A stretch of DNA of 20,614 nucleotides from the NCBI GenBank assembly GCA_004151065.3, contig NWUY0300004019.1, positions 28,187-48,800 on the forward strand. The letters are read 5' to 3'. The notes under the pieces are model-generated. The model saw nothing but the letters and a program-made list of their open reading frames with translations. It was not told the origin of the DNA and ran no database searches. This document shows, in pieces, positions 19,370 through 20,614 of this stretch (positions within the stretch are counted from its first letter, which is position 1; every line of letters begins with the position of its first letter). The stretch is from Larix sibirica (Eukaryota > Streptophyta > Pinopsida > Pinales > Pinaceae). A program made the translations under genes and the position numbers.

Positions 19370-20614
19370 TTATGTACTTTGAACACCCCCCATAATTGTA
19401 GTTTCCTGAATTCCAAGCATAGCCTGAAGTTTAACAAATTTAGCTTATGCTAAATGCTTCGTAAAGATATCATCAACCTGATCATTTGTCCTGCAATAAA
19501 CTAGAGTAACAATATTGTCTTGTATCAATTGTCTCAAGTGTCGGACATGAAATTCGACATGCTTCAATTGTTGTGTGCAACAAGATTATCAATGAGCTGA
19601 ATTTCACTTCGATTGTCGCAATAGATAATAGTTGAGGCTTGAATATAAAATCCAAGCTCTTCCAATAGCTAACGGATCCAAACTGTGTATGTACCTGCAT
19701 TGACAGCTCCATGATACTCTACTTCTATAGTCGAAAGTGAGACTACCTTATGTTTCTTACATGACCAGACCAAGGGTCCAAAACTAAGTTGAAAAATATA
19801 GCCAGAAGTGGAATTCATTTTGTCCACATCGTTGAACTAGTCAAAATCAATAAAACCAACTAGAGGATCTGTACTGCGACAATATTTGATACCAAATTGA
19901 TAAGTACCCTTAATGTATTGAACAATTCACTCTACATCTTTCGAATATCTTTCTCTATGATCCTACATGAACTGAGAAACAAAACTAATAAAAAGTGAGA
20001 TGCCAGGTTGGTTGTTATTTAAGTATATCAATCTAACGACTAACTTTTTATAAAGAGTGGCGTCGACTTGGGGAGAGTCACAGTCCTTAGACAATTTGAC
20101 GCCCAACTGAAAAGGTGTAGCATAAGACTTATAGTTGTTAATTTTGAATCATTTCAAAAGATCCAAAGCATATTTGGGTTGAGAAAGAAAGATATCATCA
20201 GTCATTTGTAGCACTTGAATTTGCAAAATGAAATGCAAAAGGCCAAGATTGGTCATTTCAAAGGTATCTACAAGTTGTTTCTTTAGACACAAAATTAAGT
20301 TGAAATTGTTTCTAGTGATGAATAAATCATCAAAATACAATGCAACAATCAAAGTGGCACCGTGATCATGTAATACATGAATGTTGTGATTATATTCACA
20401 ACATTTGAATTCAATATTGATTAAAAAGCGATCAATCTTCTCATACCAAGCACATGGGGATTGCTTTAAACCATATAGATATTTATTCAATCGACAAATA
20501 GGACTAGAATTTGTCACGAAACTAGGAGGTTTCCCTAGTATATTTCTTTAGACAAATTGCCATGTAGAAAAGCACTTTTCACATCCATTTGATGAAGTTC
20601 CCATCCAAATCGAA
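19370..20614 (-). pseudogene. Copia reverse transcriptase and RNase H of element 2, truncated by window edge
   Basis: At the right edge the minus strand reads motif A of reverse transcriptase (QMDVKSAFLHGNL), then a TAG and a one-base shift. A long open stretch 20149-20517 follows: YLYGLKQSPCAWY, the catalytic motif at 20326-20337, and TFEMTNLGLLHFIL. The catalytic motif is YFDD where copia normally has YVDD; both Asp are kept. Downstream, RNase H includes STSGYIF, GPLVWSCKK, LSTIEVEY and a YCDNRSEI block, with scattered stops, and ends with LGI at about 19410. The stop that ends pol in element 1 is a CAG here, so the frame runs through the first purine tract to a TAA at 19370-19372. It is a decayed polyprotein remnant, better preserved than element 1 in this part. 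Confidence 0.87.
19381..19394 (-). repeat. Second polypurine-like copy in element 2
   Basis: On the minus strand TTATGGGGGGTGTTC lies about 57 bases upstream of the true junction and mimics it (purine run followed by TGTT). The matching place in element 1 reads TTATCAGGGAAATT, so element 2 has either gained, or element 1 lost, a second purine run. Confidence 0.6.

Larger units (their letters stand above)
18846..20614 (-). mobile_element. Ty1/copia retrotransposon, 3' part, degenerate (element 2)
   Basis: On the minus strand, reading from the right edge inward, the window holds copia reverse transcriptase, RNase H, a polypurine tract and an LTR. The 5' part lies beyond the window. The LTR and polypurine context are clearly related to element 1, and the reverse transcriptases share many blocks, but the two are well diverged. 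They are members of a related group and not copies of one recent insertion. Orientation is opposite to element 1, so the two lie tail to tail. The left border is set by LTR length and is uncertain by a few bases; the expected target duplication cannot be tested because the other end is missing. Confidence 0.9.

Noticed and set aside
1-20614. Search for CRISPR arrays, bacterial operons, tRNA or rRNA genes
   Set aside because: No regularly spaced repeats, no operon-like gene runs, and no tRNA- or rRNA-like sequence was seen; the window is plant repeat DNA.

Overview
The window looks like A+T-rich intergenic DNA from a large plant nuclear genome. This is inferred from two decayed Ty1/copia LTR retrotransposons with plant-type domain order, many old local duplications and microsatellites, and no intact long reading frame. 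A gymnosperm or another large-genome plant would fit, but no species can be named from the sequence alone.

Layout. Positions 1-5345 are mostly unassigned DNA. They hold a poly-A run at the left edge, a 29-bp and a 73-bp tandem duplication, a diverged ~270-bp tandem repeat (about 1190-1735), and on the minus strand a broken reading frame of about 210 codons (2702-3334) that reads like part of a real but unrecognised protein. Positions 5346-6391 hold a long decayed plus-strand frame rich in Lys, Glu and Gln that reads as coiled coil. It has one frameshift and twelve internal stops, all TAA or TAG, and runs into a purine-rich element-end-like sequence near 6400. Positions 6415-11733 hold no recognisable gene, but several local tandem duplications (69, 17, 82 and 37 bp units), GT microsatellites and a stem-loop.

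Element 1 (11739-16997, plus strand) is a structurally complete Ty1/copia retrotransposon. It has matching AACAT target duplications, TGTTGGA/TCCAACA termini, two LTRs of about 480-500 bp, a degenerate primer-binding site, gag with a zinc knuckle, protease, integrase, reverse transcriptase, RNase H and a polypurine tract. Its LTRs differ at roughly a fifth of positions by eye, and the coding part is full of stops and frameshifts, so it is old and dead. Element 2 (18846 to beyond 20614, minus strand) is a related copia element in tail-to-tail orientation, cut by the window edge. Its LTR, polypurine tract, RNase H and reverse transcriptase can be seen. About 1.8 kb of unassigned DNA lies between them.

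No working gene set, operon, CRISPR array or RNA gene was found. The observations most worth a second look are the unidentified minus-strand protein fragment, the coiled-coil frame with only TAA/TAG stops, the array of GTCGACTA-like words in the upstream part of the copia LTRs, and the duplicated polypurine tract in element 2.
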